Positions 30,985 to 42,656 of a stretch of 64,000 bases of DNA are shown one piece after another (the first letter of the stretch is position 1; the number at the start of each line of letters is the position of its first letter). The notes beneath the pieces are model-generated. The model was not told the DNA's origin. It ran no database searches and saw only the letters and a program-made list of their open reading frames with translations. The translations under genes were made by a program, and so were the position numbers. The DNA comes from Bedellia somnulentella (Eukaryota > Arthropoda > Insecta > Lepidoptera > Bedelliidae), in NCBI GenBank assembly GCA_963576735.1, contig OY755171.1, positions 22,480,182 to 22,544,181 of the forward strand, given 5' to 3'.

Positions 30985-33394
30985 GGCGTAGGGATGTGAC
31001 GACCCCACCGCCCATTGTTGGAATAGCAGGATGATATGTCTGCCATTCCGGCTTTGCAAATAGTCTGCGCTTGAGTTTGTAGGTGTTGACCGTGTCTACA
31101 AACTGGTCCCAGCGCTGAATAGGGTGACAACGGTCTCCCCGGGGCAAGTGAGTGAAACCCCGGGTGAATCTTCGCTCATCATAATGAGTACAAGATATAA
31201 TGATGAGCGTATAGGGCCGCTTCCCTTGGGTGATCGAAGGGGCACGTCTGGAGCTGGGGCTGGACGTGGCAGCATGCGGTCCCCCAGCCGCCGCAGACCG
31301 GCCCGACCACCTGGCCGGTCTGCGCGATCACCTCAGCCACCAGATGGCTTGGCATCGGTTGGGACTGGGGCAACTCAGTCCCAGCAGTCGGTGCCCGCCG
31401 CTGGTGGAACAAGGCGCCGCATGGCGTGGACGGTCGAAATGAATAGAAATGCCATGCGGGCCTATATTAGGGCCTCGGGTTCAAGAACTGGACGGACAGG
31501 TTATCGGGCTGCAATGTACCGCGAATTTCTGCGGCTGGAGCCCAATTTGACCGTCACAGAACAAAACCTGGCGGATCGAGTTCGGTACATACAGCGCTCA
31601 GAACTTTTTAGCACTACCGAACTCGAACAATTGCGACGCGAGGCTGTTCCCCCGCTAGACGAAGAGCCACCTTTGCAGGTTCTCCCTCCAGTTCCTGAAC
31701 GGGAAGTACGGAGGGAGCCAATTGCTAACCTGCCGGATGTGGGTGGTGCGGAAAGCGATTGGGGAACAGTCTCCCTGGATTTGGATTTGGTGAGGAGTGC
31801 ACTCGAAGAGACGATCCTGGAATATCGCCAAGTGCCTCTCGAAAGGAGGCCAAGGCTGCCCCGAGTTCCTCTCAGCATCAAGGTTCGGGATGTCGTTGAG
31901 GCCGTCAATAACATGCTGCCCTCATTTTTAGAGAGCAGCATGGACCTTTGGAATACGGATTCAATTCTCTTTGGCGCCGCAATGACAGTTTGTCAATTTG
32001 TCGGCGTCAGGATGCCGCCAACAAGAGTTGGTGGCTCCCGTCAGGCTGGCAGTAGTAGTCCCAGGACTAGAACTAGACCAGCCTGGATGAGGCGGATTGA
32101 AAGCCGTATCACAAGGGCCAGGGTATTGCTTAATAGCTACTTGTCAGGCGTTAATAAGATCCGAGCCATTAACTCCTGGGTCATGCCTGTAGTGATGTAC
32201 ACGTTTGGCGTGCTCAGATGGACTCAGTCCGAACTAGACGCTCTGGACAGACGAGTCCGCACGACGATGACCTCTCATCGAATGCATCATCCGAGAATGT
32301 CGGTTATGAGATTGTATATCCCGCGGAAGTGTGGTGGTCGAGGCCTCTTAAGTGCCAAACCCATGCACAACCGCGAGGTATGCAACCTCAGAAACTATTT
32401 TTTGACGATGACGGATGATAGTATTCGGGGAGAGGTGGTCGCCAGTGATAAAGGACTGACTCCCTTGTCGTTGGCCTCACAGGATTGGCGAACCCCGGAT
32501 GTACTTAGCACCTCTGATCGGGAGTCCATATGGAAAGAGAAGGAGCTGCACGGGAGGTTTTACAAGGTACTTCACGAACCTTTCGTGGACCGTAAAGCCT
32601 CCCTGCATTGGCTGCGTTTCGGGGACCTCTTTGGGGAAACCGAAGGCTTTGTCTGTGCAATACAAGACGCGGAACTATCGGAAATACATCCAAAAGGACG
32701 GTTCCACAGACGTTTGTCGAGTATGTGGCCGTCCCGGAGAGTCACTTAGGCATGTTATTTCCGGTTGTTCGGCTCTTGCTAACACTGAGTACTTGCACAG
32801 ACACAACCAAGCAGCCAAAATCCTGCATCAGGAGCTCGCTCTGAAATACGGACTCTTGCAACAGAGGCTGCCGTATTACAAGTATCTGCCGGAGCCAATC
32901 CTAGAAAACGACCGTGCCAAAATCTATTGGGACCGATCCGTTATCTTATCACGGACAGAACTATTCTAGCGAATAAGCCTGACATCGTGGTATGGGATCT
33001 GTCTTAGTTGAGGGTATTTCTATTGGATGTCACTATCCCTCATGACGAGGGTCTCGTGAAACCTGAAACCGAGAAGCGTCGGAAGTATCTCGATCTGGCT
33101 CACGAGATCACCGACATGTGGGGTGTGATCCCAATTATTTTGTCTAGGAATGGGTTAATTCCAACCAACCTCGCGACCAACTTAAAGCGGTTGGATTTCT
33201 GTGGCGTGTCGGTTCCAGCACAAATGCAGAAGGCGGTGCTGCTCGATACGGCTCGGATCGGTCGTCGGTTCTTGAACCTGAGTCCTTGACCCCGACCGAC
33301 TGTTCTTTTGTCGGGGAGTACCGCCTCTCCCATTTACAATTCTTTATTTTCTTTTTCGGCCGTGGGAGAGGCGAGGAACTATAAGTCATGTCCA
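30985..33394 (+). mobile_element. Dong/R4-type LINE, copy 3, RT-deleted
   Basis: Third head-to-tail copy, TAA repeats on both sides (30972-30984; 33395-33412). Ends are complete, but about 1.47 kb matching copy 1 positions 22758-24232 is missing at about 32125. It shares the 14-base deletion with copy 2, so the two are sister copies. Confidence 0.93.
31184..33289 (+). pseudogene. Dong/R4 polyprotein, copy 3, lacking RT
   Basis: The frame is open from ATG 31184 to 32749 (about 520 codons). The large deletion is in frame: ARVL joins LNSYLSGVNK, removing motifs A to C of the RT while keeping the N-terminus and the region after the thumb. The shared 14-base deletion at about 32667 then shifts the frame, so the CCHC and endonuclease part (MYLAPLIGSP frame, then RVFLLDVTIPHDEG) is read separately. 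Near 32945 there is a 5-base TTATC repeat, and near 33003 a stop replaces the Gln/Ser region (GTCTTAGTTGAGG). Not functional. Confidence 0.9.
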
Positions 33395-33412
33395 AAATAA
33401 TAATAATAATAG

Positions 33413-33648
33413 ATTTTATTTGTCTTTAACACATACAAAAAAAATGGTGACATGACAACAAACAATAAGAAATAAGTATCAACAAAGCAAACAATAGCAT
33501 ATAACAACAAAATAAAAGTCAAAATGGTACAGAGCTCGGTCTATACACTACAAGTAGATAGATCCGATTTTCAGCTCTGACCAAACCTTAAGACTACTTA
33601 CACTTAAAACTAACTTAGAACTAATTTCAATACACATGCACTCGCATA
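33413..33648. other. Non-coding sequence after the Dong array
   Basis: Begins AGATTTTATTTGTCTTTAAC, which looks like an inverted LINE 3' end, but no domain supports it. No gene. Confidence 0.35.
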
Positions 33649-33653
33649 CACGC

Positions 33654-33699
<46 letters not shown>

Positions 33700-33713
33700 A
33701 CACCCACACACAG
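33649..33713 (+). repeat. CA microsatellite
   Basis: (CA)n with a few interruptions (CGCACACG, CCCACACC). Confidence 0.95.
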
Positions 33714-34396
33714 ACAAAACGCACATAGTCTAGAGCTAATTTATATATATTATTTAGATCTCTTCACATATTATAGAAGAATATAATACAAATAATTCGA
33801 AACATTAAATTATTAATTTACTAGTTGACATTGACAAACCGTGCGACTTCGTCTACGTGACATAAGACCAACTATAATTAAATTGGTGGTGTTAATTACT
33901 CGATTGATCAGTTCTCTCGAGAACTCGAGAACAGATGAACCGATGAACCCACCTGGCTGAAATTTTATAAATTTATTTATTGCGATAGTGTTTGGGATAG
34001 GCAGTAATAAGCAAGTCAAGTCTTAGACCAGGGGCTGGAAACTTCCTTACATCCTCACTTTGTGATTTTTAACAGCGCAATCTATTACCGTTCCACCAGA
34101 ACTTATTAAAAAAGTGCGCCGTAATTTGCATATTCATCAATAGATGGCACTGTTGGTAATTCCTACATCGCGGTATGATTTTTTCTTTATTAGAGTATAT
34201 AAACCTAAAATTTTATGCAATAATTTTACAAGGAAAATCACATAAGACGATGAAGGGTCGTGTCTACTTCACATAATATTAACTCTAACTGAATTAACTC
34301 AAGATAAGAGATTTCGACATGTTTTGGTTTTTGTTAATATTATATTTTTGTAGCCATACAGACAGTGCATTAGCTAAGTTAAGACGCAATATACTT
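33714..34396. other. AT-rich non-coding stretch
   Basis: No gene. It includes CGTGCGACTTCGTCTACGTG (33840) and TTCTCTCGAGAACTCGAGAA (33912), which look like worn pieces of dispersed retroelements. Confidence 0.45.
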
Positions 34397-34458
34397 ATAG
34401 TCTCTGCTTACCCCAATGGGAACTAACGGCGTGAGAATATGTATGTATGTATGTATAC
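34397..34458 (-). repeat. Dispersed repeat D-family fragment
   Basis: Inverted ACTCACGCCGTTAGTTCCCA TTGGGGTA followed by GTATGTATGT repeats. Other copies: 16776-16850 (minus), 56305-56400 and 59053-59120 (plus). Confidence 0.65.
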
Positions 34459-35052
34459 TTATAGTATAGATAGATATGTAGGTGATTAAATTGTAGTAGA
34501 AGTTCGGGTGGAATGCTTCGAGATGGCGTTAAGTTTGCATTATAAACTAGGTGACATTAAAATCCAGCAAGTTGGCTCTCTATATCCAGTGTATTACTAT
34601 ACTCTATGTCTTAGACATAGTGAAAACAGTGTAACCACGGGTGTCTCTCTTCTAAGAATTTTTTTCTCCGCCGCCATCTTTGATTTCCCCGCGATACTAT
34701 GGCCTGAAGTTGGCAATGTGTGAAGTTAGACGCACAACACAACCCAACAGAACAGCGCCGGCGCCGCCATAATCTAAATTGTAGAGATGTACCAAAATTC
34801 GTTCGTTACACATTTTGTATTACCGAAGTTCGGCAGTTTTACCGAAATTAGATCGATAAATTATAAAAGGATAATTAGAATTAAATTCAATTTCGAATGA
34901 AACAAAACCCAATGTAAATATTTATGTAAATAATAGCTATGTGAGTCAAATTTGAATGTTTATTTTTGGTCCCTAGAAAAATAAACACAGCAAATATAAA
35001 AGAAACGCTTTAATGAAATAATCAAACATAAAGCAACATAATATTAATGCTA
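34459..35052. other. Non-coding, possible hAT-like left end at 34785
   Basis: GTAGAGATGTACCAAAATTC at 34783 and repeated ACCGAA/TTCGG motifs here and at 35590-35670 suggest a degraded hAT-type element with subterminal repeats. No matching right TIR was found, so it is left unassigned. Confidence 0.3.
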
Positions 35053-35302
35053 ACATACATACATACATATATACTCACGACTATAATTCCCTAGAAGGGG
35101 TAGCCAGAGCCAAGGAATTATAAATTCCTCAGCCACTTTTGGAAGTTGAGTGGGTGATGAGATGGTAAAATAAAGGTTTTTGGTGATGAGTCTCCAACCG
35201 CATCGCCCAAAAATCCAATAAAAAGCCCCAATACCCTTAGTCGCCTCTTACGACACCCATGGGTAGAAAGGGGTAGCGACATTCTAAGCCGGCACTACAG
35301 GC
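35053..35302 (+). repeat. Dispersed repeat A-family copy
   Basis: Complete copy from CATACATACATATATACTCACG to CTAAGCCGGCACTACAGGC, including AATTCCTCAGCCACTTTTGG and GTCTCCAACCGCATCGCCCA. Confidence 0.8.
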
Positions 35303-35683
35303 TTTTAATGCTAAATAATCTTTATTTATACAAAACAATACCCACTATAATTATTAATTACTTATACTCAGATTGTCCTATATTTTTTTACGTATAATTT
35401 AGTGATTTAAAAGCGCCGAAGTAGATTTACCATCCTACCATTGCCTCCACGAGATATAATATTTCTACATCAAGTACACTTAACTTTGTTTCTTTTATCA
35501 CTTTCGAGATAAAGATTCACACGCTTGACCTTTTTTCATACTCATAGTTAGGTAGTAATAACACCTTTTCTATAGAACAGATCTACCGGAAAGTGCGTGA
35601 AACTTAACCGAAGTTCGGCTGAAATTCGGCTTCGGCATAATTTATATCGAACATTCGGTTCGGACGAATTCGACATTCAGCAT
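35303..35683. other. AT-rich non-coding stretch
   Basis: TTCGG-rich segment at 35590-35670 (see 34459-35052). No gene. Confidence 0.4.
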
Positions 35684-36154
35684 GTGTTGCCAGTTTGGTG
35701 ATTTTGTCACTAGATTTAGTGATTTTTAGGAGTTACATAGTGAAATTTCGGAAAAAATATCACTAGAAACATATTTAGTGATTTTTAATGATATTTTCAA
35801 ATCTGTACTAACGAAGTATTTAATGTTGATTTTTAACGTTTTGATTTACTTATTATAAGTCAAATTGTGTTTTATTTAATATTTTGCTATTTAACTTGAG
35901 ATTAAGATTAATTATTATAATTCTTACAATTAAAATTATGTTTCTTAAGAAATAACTTGTAATTTTATTTTATACTTAACATACATACATACATATAGCT
36001 CACACCTTTGTCCTTATACTTGACCTGGTAAAAATTTTTTTTAACTAATTTATTCGTTAGTGAATTCTGGAGATTTTTTAAAGTCAAAATATGTAGATAT
36101 CTAGAGATTTTTTAAATTTAGCTAGAGATTTTTTTTTCTGTGAGCTGGCAACGC
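35684..36154. mobile_element. MITE, probably hAT-like
   Basis: Ends GTGTTGCCAG and CTGGCAACGC (10-base TIR, one mismatch), flanked by TTCAGCAT (35676-35683) and TTCAGCAA (36155-36162), an 8-base duplication with one mismatch. The interior has repeated TTAGTGATTTTT and AGAGATTTTTTAA motifs. Non-coding. Confidence 0.55.
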
Positions 36155-36162
36155 TTCAGCAA

Positions 36163-38700
36163 AACCCACACACATCTGTGCCACACACATTCGGTACAGC
36201 ACTAGTAATTCATATTTTGTATTGTAATTTTAATTTGTTATTTATTTGTTTAATTATTATTACTTTACTTAATACTTTGCATGCCAGTGCATTTTGTTAT
36301 TTGGTTGGTGGATTCCCCTCCAAAATGTATCCAAAGTGTAGTGTTTGTAATAACTTGCGACGAGATAAAATCAGGAACGCCATCGTCATCGTCACCCAAA
36401 GTTGTTGGTGAGTAGGAAATAAACTTGATAATTTTCACTTAACAATAGAATAGATCTAATAAGTAAAAACGTAAAAGAAAAAACTTTGTTAAATGTGTTA
36501 CTATAATACGTCTTCCTTTATTTCAGATACAATGCTTCCGCAAGCTGAGCTAGCGACAGCTATTCTCGTAAAATGTGACCCTACCTAATCTAGGTAATGA
36601 TTATTTTGAGCTCTAAATTGACTATTCTGTTTGCTTTCTTTGTACTTTGATTATACTATTTACGAATTTGATAACTAATGTTATCTGTGTAATTTGGATT
36701 CTCGCCTTGGCTGAAATGAAAAAAAAATCAACAACTTAATTTAAAATGAGAATGCTGGCTGGTTTAGGTTACATTTTTATACCTGAGTTCAATTGGCCAT
36801 TTTGCTTAAGATTGCATAATGAAAAAAAAAACTTTTCATACTATTTTTTTTTAATAATCAGTTTATGTAAGATTGACTCTTCTTGTACTCCGATATATTA
36901 TCTCTGCTTTACCTTATATCTCTATGTCATGCAAGAACCTTTTCTAACTTATGATTGCGTAAGTCACAGTTTTTAATGTTTTACAGATATAACGAATGTT
37001 TTATTGTATGACATCCAGCCATCACCAAATAGAACTTGTGGAGTTTCAAATGCTAAAGTTCCTCTTAATATATTATTTTGTTTCTTTGTTCAAATTAAAT
37101 TTAACTCCCTTGTGCTATAATTATATAAATTATATTTAGGTCACTTAAGAAGAATGTAAAACATGAGAAAAAAAGGTTGCCATATAGTTAAATAACTGAT
37201 ATGATATCTTTTCTATTGCAGATATTGAACCAGATTTCGTCAAAATCACCACAGAATACAGATCCTGATATTAGTTCAGGTAATTTAATGATTTTTAAGT
37301 GAAATTATCACATTCTCACTTTGGTATAACACATGATAAGGAGATAAATATTAATGGCTTGTATTTAAACACCTACCAAATAAGTTAAGAAATAACATCT
37401 AATAAATTCTTAATAATTGCTAAAACAGATGAATGCTTACCAAATAGTGTACTATTGCATAAATAAAGCTAATATTTATTTTCTTTCATGCTATAAAAAC
37501 ATGTGAACACCATTATAGTTAATTGCAGATCAAATTTTATCTATATTATTGTTAATTAAATGTCACCAATATTTTATATTTTTGCTTCCATTTCAGTGAT
37601 TTTTGCTGAGGCAAAAAACTAACGGTTGACCCCCAATTTTTTTTATGATACCAAACACATTACTATTTACCCTGAACACAAGTAACTTGTTTATTGCTTT
37701 ATACATTCAAATAATATATGATATGTACTTAAATAAATATTTGCAACTATTTAAATGCTCACCAAAATGGCTTTTATACCCTAAAACTATAAATAAATAA
37801 GTATAGAGGTCTCAATTACTGCATCACTAAATAATGAATACTCAGGTCAGGTATATAATGCGTAAAGAAGATCCAAGTGAATTTCCTCAAAACATGTTAG
37901 TTTGTTAGAGAACATACTCATAGCTACCACTCTACTGAGCAGTACACTACACTACAGTAGTACAGTTGCTCTACACCCCCATATAATATGCAAGTATGCA
38001 ACATCCAGACCGGAGTATAAGGTAAGTCATGTGGTGGGGTGGAGGCGAGTGTGGGATAAATAAATAAGAGGAAGTGATTACAAATTTAGATTGATAAAAA
38101 TAAATTTTGATTATAAGTTACATAATATGATTACACTAAAGCAGATAAGACTGCAGTTTTTGGTATTTACGTTGATGTTTTATGAAAACAATTTAGTGAG
38201 CAAAATATCTGTTTAAAAAAAAAAAAAAAACAAAGACTTAAAGTTAATTTGTTCTGATGTGTGTTTATTTATTTTGGAATACATAATTATTTGGTTTAGG
38301 GAGCTTTTTGTAGATTTGGTTTGTTTTATATGGAGGTAATTAATTTTACTTGGAATTTAGTTTTAGCGTATTGTAGCTATTTTGGTGAGCATTTAAACCG
38401 TAGCCTATATAAACTAAATTTACTACAAAAATCCTTTTTCACTGCTGAATATTATAATTTCAATGCAATATTTTCTTTCCAGGTATAACAGTTACATACA
38501 AGTGCTGGCAAGAAACGTTCTGTTGAAAAAAATAAGAACTTAACACCCACTAGAAGATTCATTTTAAATAATTAGCAGAAAGCCAAGCGGCAGGTTACTT
38601 ACTACAAGAGAGCCAAGACTGCTCCAAAAGTGTCTAAAAAAACGTTCAAGAAATTGAAATTTGTTTTTCATTGAACCAACCTAAAAAACTGTAGTATGGA
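36163..38700 (+). pseudogene. Unassigned candidate spliced gene or pseudogene
   Basis: Several exon-like segments on the plus strand have fair splice sites. One ends 36407 (GTTGTTG before GTGAGT) with ATG at 36325 (MYPKCSVCNNLRRDK). Others start 36527 (TTATTTCAG), 36986 (TTTTACAG), 37222-37279 (TTCTATTGCAG ... before GTAATT, frame ILNQISSKSPQNTDPDISS), 37597 and 38483. The last contains TSAGKKRSVEKNKNLTPTRR and nearby KRAKTAPKVSKKTFKKLKF, vaguely like the linker of THAP-type transposases. I cannot chain them into one frame without stops, and no domain is certain. Either a decayed transposase-derived gene or chance. Confidence 0.2.
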
Positions 38701-39282
38701 ATGAAAATGAGCTTTACCCATTTTGGCTCCCATATCAAGTATCCAGAGCTTTATATTTGCCTGCCAGATGGCAATAATTTATAACAAAGTGAAACGTCAT
38801 GTATGGTTGGAAATCAAGGCCAGTGGTACAAAATATTTGTTCGAAGTAGGCAGTCTGTACTCGTACCCTATATTGTCTGTGAGTGTAACAAAGAATACTA
38901 TACTCACTGTAATGTATATTTATAAAAGTCACAGGAAGTGAGGAAACCAGCGTCACCTAGTAGGAAGTAGCCTGCAAGAACACCATGATGGTGCATTAAA
39001 TAGACAATGTAGTTCACATACTCGATAACAGGTGGCAGTACAAATCAAATCATATTTATAAATGGCCGACGCTAGCACTAGCGCCTCATAGTTGGCACGT
39101 TTCGAAAAAATGTACACCGCCTGTTTTTGCGCAGTCCCAAAAGTTTGATGATTTTGGGAAGTTATGTGTAGCTACATTTTATTACAGAAGTTTTTTTAAA
39201 TGAAAGCTTATTTAATTAACTAACACTACAATAAATATCAAATAATTATAATGAGAATCAGTAGTAAATAAACATATACTAG
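38701..39282. other. Non-coding stretch
   Basis: No gene or element recognised. A GC-richer piece GGCCGACGCTAGCACTAGCG lies at about 39063. Confidence 0.4.
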
Positions 39283-39345
39283 CTTTTTGCCCGGGACTAC
39301 GTTCGCGTGGACTACATTTTTTGCATCCAGTTTACATCCAAAATA
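39283..39345 (+). repeat. Dispersed repeat C-family, 5' fragment
   Basis: CTAGCTTTTTGCCCGGGACT ACGTTCGCGTGGACTACATT matches the start of the longer copies at 52250 and 63594. Similarity fades soon after CATCCAGTTTACATCC. Confidence 0.7.
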
Positions 39346-39743
39346 CCAAAGCTTCTTCAAGCAAGCAATTCTCCAAGCTCAAACAGAAATAATTTACTGT
39401 TCAAAATAAATTATTACATGATTAAAACTTTGGAATTTTCTCATTGGTTCTGTTTGAAACATTTTCGAACAATGAGCGCGCGCGGTTGGCGGGAAATTTG
39501 GCAAGGGCTTCGCCGTATTCTAATGTGCTTTTTTCTGTTTTGCTTTTTATTGCTCACCTGTACAGATCCACAATCTTTTCTTGGCCGGTAAGGGCTGTCG
39601 CTGTCATCGATATTAGTATTGCCAGCAAATAAAAAATAACCATTATAAGGGAAATAACTTTACATCATACAGGCTAATTTATTTATGTATTGAAATGTCT
39701 TAATAAAACAATTTATATAATATTCATTTAATTAATAACTAGT
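39346..39743. other. Non-coding stretch
   Basis: Short frames only. Includes AATGAGCGCGCGCGGTTGGC at 39470, otherwise AT-rich. Confidence 0.4.
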
Positions 39744-39995
39744 TGCTGTGTAGTGTCGGCTTAAAATAGCACTACCCCATTTCTGCCGGTGGGTGTACGT
39801 AAGAGGCGACTAACGGTATTGGGGCTTTTAAGAGGTTTTTGGGCGATGCAGTTGGAGACCCATTAACAATAACCTTTATTTTACCATCTTTACCCCACTC
39901 AACTTTCCGAAAGTGGCTGAGGAGTTTCTAGTTCCTTAGCTCGGGCTACCCCTTCTAGGGATTTACAGCCTTGAGTATATGTATGTATGTATGTA
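39744..39995 (-). repeat. Dispersed repeat A-family copy
   Basis: Complete inverted copy, from GCTGTGTAGTGTCGGCTTAA to TTGAGTATATGTATGTATGT. Confidence 0.8.
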
Positions 39996-40444
39996 ATAGC
40001 TATTATTGTAAGTAAACAAGTTCTTTTTAATGTAAGCTAATTATATTTATTTATTTTTGCCCTTGTCTGGTATGTCTACCCGAATGACTGTGTATCCTAA
40101 ATTTGATGATCTTATCTCCCAAATGTTGTCTGGAAGCTTTTAGCGATAACACTGCCAATTGTACTTTTCTGCAAGCTGTTTCATTATTTTATACTCAAGA
40201 ATTTGTTATTTGTGACACTCAGAGTTAATAAGTGGGTAACTACCTAGAATCATTTTTTTAATCCTGTAAATTAGAGGCTTACCTTGTCGTGTACTGTCTT
40301 TTACATTTCATATTCACACATAGATCCCCCAAAAAGGTGGCACAGAAAAAATAATTCTAAACATCAGATATCGTTTGGGTCATTCATTTTGCTGGGTCAG
40401 TGAATTTATGGGCACTTTTTTATTGCTGTTAACAACCTTGTTAC
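39996..40444. other. AT-rich non-coding stretch
   Basis: Nothing recognised. Confidence 0.4.
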
Positions 40445-40793
40445 ATATAACATAACATAACATAAACGTTTACGCCGAATACCCCCGAAGGGATTTGGCA
40501 GAGGTACTAATACTTCTGAACATCACGTGACTTTGTCACCTGGTGTTCAGAGTACCCACGCTTTACATGAACAGTATACTCACGTGATAAGGGGCAGGAC
40601 TATCGCCGTTTTCCACGAATACACTGTCACACGACTAAGTACAACTCAGCCATGTGGGTTTCCTCACCGTTAACAACCGTGATAAATTAACCACACATAT
40701 GACTTTAGAAAAGACAAATTGGTGTAGGCCCAATTCGGGATTTGAAGACTAGTGAGTCGCTTAACCGGTGTTCTACCCATTAAGCTATCACGT
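40445..40793 (-). mobile_element. SINE family 1 copy
   Basis: Inverted copy of the SINE at 29801-30168. The tail (TTATG)n is at the left, and the head ACGTGATAGCTTAATGGGTA with a B-box-like AATCCCGAATTGGGC is at the right. The head lacks a few bases between the boxes. Confidence 0.85.
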
Positions 40794-41667
40794 CGTATTT
40801 GCCTTGTATTTTTATATATATGTCAGACAGTTATGTTATGACTTAAGAAATGACACATTGGTACATCCCCGCATTAGGATTAGAACCCACGCATCAGTGT
40901 ATACGAAGTGAAATCTTATTCAGGAGCATTTCCCAACTTCCCGTAACCCGCACCGCATGACTATCGATGCGCGCACAACTTTTCGGACGGTGTTAGCCTA
41001 CTTAGATAAAATTTAACAATATAAATAATAATTTTCATAAATTTTTATATTGAATACTGGAAATAAAAGCGTTTATCAATAAGCAAAGATACATCATAAA
41101 AATAATTGATTTTGAAAAAAAGTTTCCACTACAAAAAAATATTAATGAAAGTGATAATTTATTATATACGTAGGTCACCCTATAATATTTATTTAGTTAA
41201 GAACTAACTGACAATGACAGGCCGAAATATCAAAAAGGCGACAGTAGTACCAGAGTCGCCGCCGGCCAAGTTATGATTGTGGATCTGTAATGAGAGGTTT
41301 TCCTTTTTTTCTTTTTTCTTCTTCCCTGCTCTCAGGATAGATGGCGCCAGACTTGCTATGTTACTAGTAGGAACGGAACGTCGCACCGTTTTTCACACTT
41401 GGATGTAATGATATCGTAAAACGGAACGTACATAAAAACGTTCTGATTTAAAAGTCTAAATAAATATCAGTTTAAGCCAAGATAGCTTAAAAGTAAATAA
41501 ACAAAGACGGTATTTATATTTAACATTATTTTTGTTGTTTTTACTCGCCAAAAAGTTACTCTATGGATCACCATGACAGAAGACACATGTTTTTAAAGTT
41601 GACATTGGCGAAATTATTGTAGAAACACGATTGAGGCCACGAAGAAAAAATTTAAGTAAGTAACGTA
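40794..41667. other. Non-coding stretch
   Basis: A weak tRNA B-box-like sequence near 40875-40895 (minus) may be an old SINE. No gene. Confidence 0.4.
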
Positions 41668-41949
41668 CTTTGACTATAAACACTATAGACAGAGCGATGT
41701 TACGTCATCCATTTTAAAAAGAGAAGCCCTTATTTAAGTTCTTATACGTTAAAAAGAGACACAAATCTTTATTGTCATCTCTATCGCGTAACCCGTTTTG
41801 TTGATGTCACACTTTTAAATTGTGACAAACAAAGCGTCGACTTGTGAGCGATTTTGGTTTTCTTTTGATTTTGAGAAAGATTTTATTCATTTGTATATTG
41901 TTATTGTGACAAAAGAGACTCCATTAGTTAAGTTATTATTTAGTGAGGT

Positions 41950-42656
41950 ATGGTTGGGTGAAGTGTGCTTGGCTGCGGAAGCCGCAGCGAAAAATACATC
42001 GAAGGATTGACTTTCCACAAGTGAGTGAGTTTTTTAATGTTTTTCTGTATTGCGCGATCAGAAAATAAGTGTTTCAAATGTTAATTACGTTGAACTAGAT
42101 TACTAGCATTTTCTTTAGTTATTTTGAGCAATTTTTAAATAGCATAACCTAAAATTAGTAAACTGATGTTAATGAGTGAGTATATTATGTATTTCGTCGC
42201 GCTATAGCGACGCTGAATGATTTCCAATTGTTATCTACGGAATTAGTAAGTAATAAATTTGTTATATTTATTTAATTTCTTCGTATTCATTACAGTTTTC
42301 CTAAAGACCCGAATCTACGAGAAAAATGGATTGCGGGTACTGGAAGATGCAATTGGAAACCAACCAAAGTTTTAAGGCATACTATAAAATTGAAAGGCTA
42401 CTCGTTTTTGTCCAAAGACAAAGCTTTGGCTCAAATGGTCGCAGTTGTTTTGAAAAAGAATTTAGGTAAAAGAATATTTCCGACATTAAACGACCACATC
42501 AGAGCGACGTTCGAAAACCACCTTGTGCTATTAATAAAGGCTATAGCTTTAAAATACTTAGATGTACGAATACATCATCTTTTGAAAAATGTGACTGAAA
42601 TAGACGAAAGAATTCGAAATTTTCACACGAAACTGATTTTGTTTAAAGGTCAATAG
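41950..42656 (+). pseudogene. THAP-domain transposase remnant
   Basis: Exon 1 begins at ATG 41950: MVG, then TGA (41959-41961), then SVLGCGSRSEKYIEGLTFH, ending before GTGAGT at 42021. Exon 2 starts at 42296 after CATTACAG and joins in phase: NFPKDPNLREKWIAGTGRCN WKPTK. This is a THAP zinc finger (C-x-C ... FPKDP..R..W ... W). The TGA stands where the first zinc-binding Cys is expected in MVGCS-type THAP starts (likely TGC to TGA). After WKPTK the usual Cys-x2-His ending is absent. The protein jumps to IFPTLNDHIRATFENH and ends YLDVRIHHLLKN, HTKLILFKGQ, like P-type transposase tails. AATAAA follows at about 42667. Dead as it stands. Confidence 0.75.

Noticed and set aside
34783..35670. hAT element suggested by GAGATGTACC start and TTCGG repeats
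   Set aside because: No matching inverted right end or 8-base duplication could be found, so it is not called as an element.
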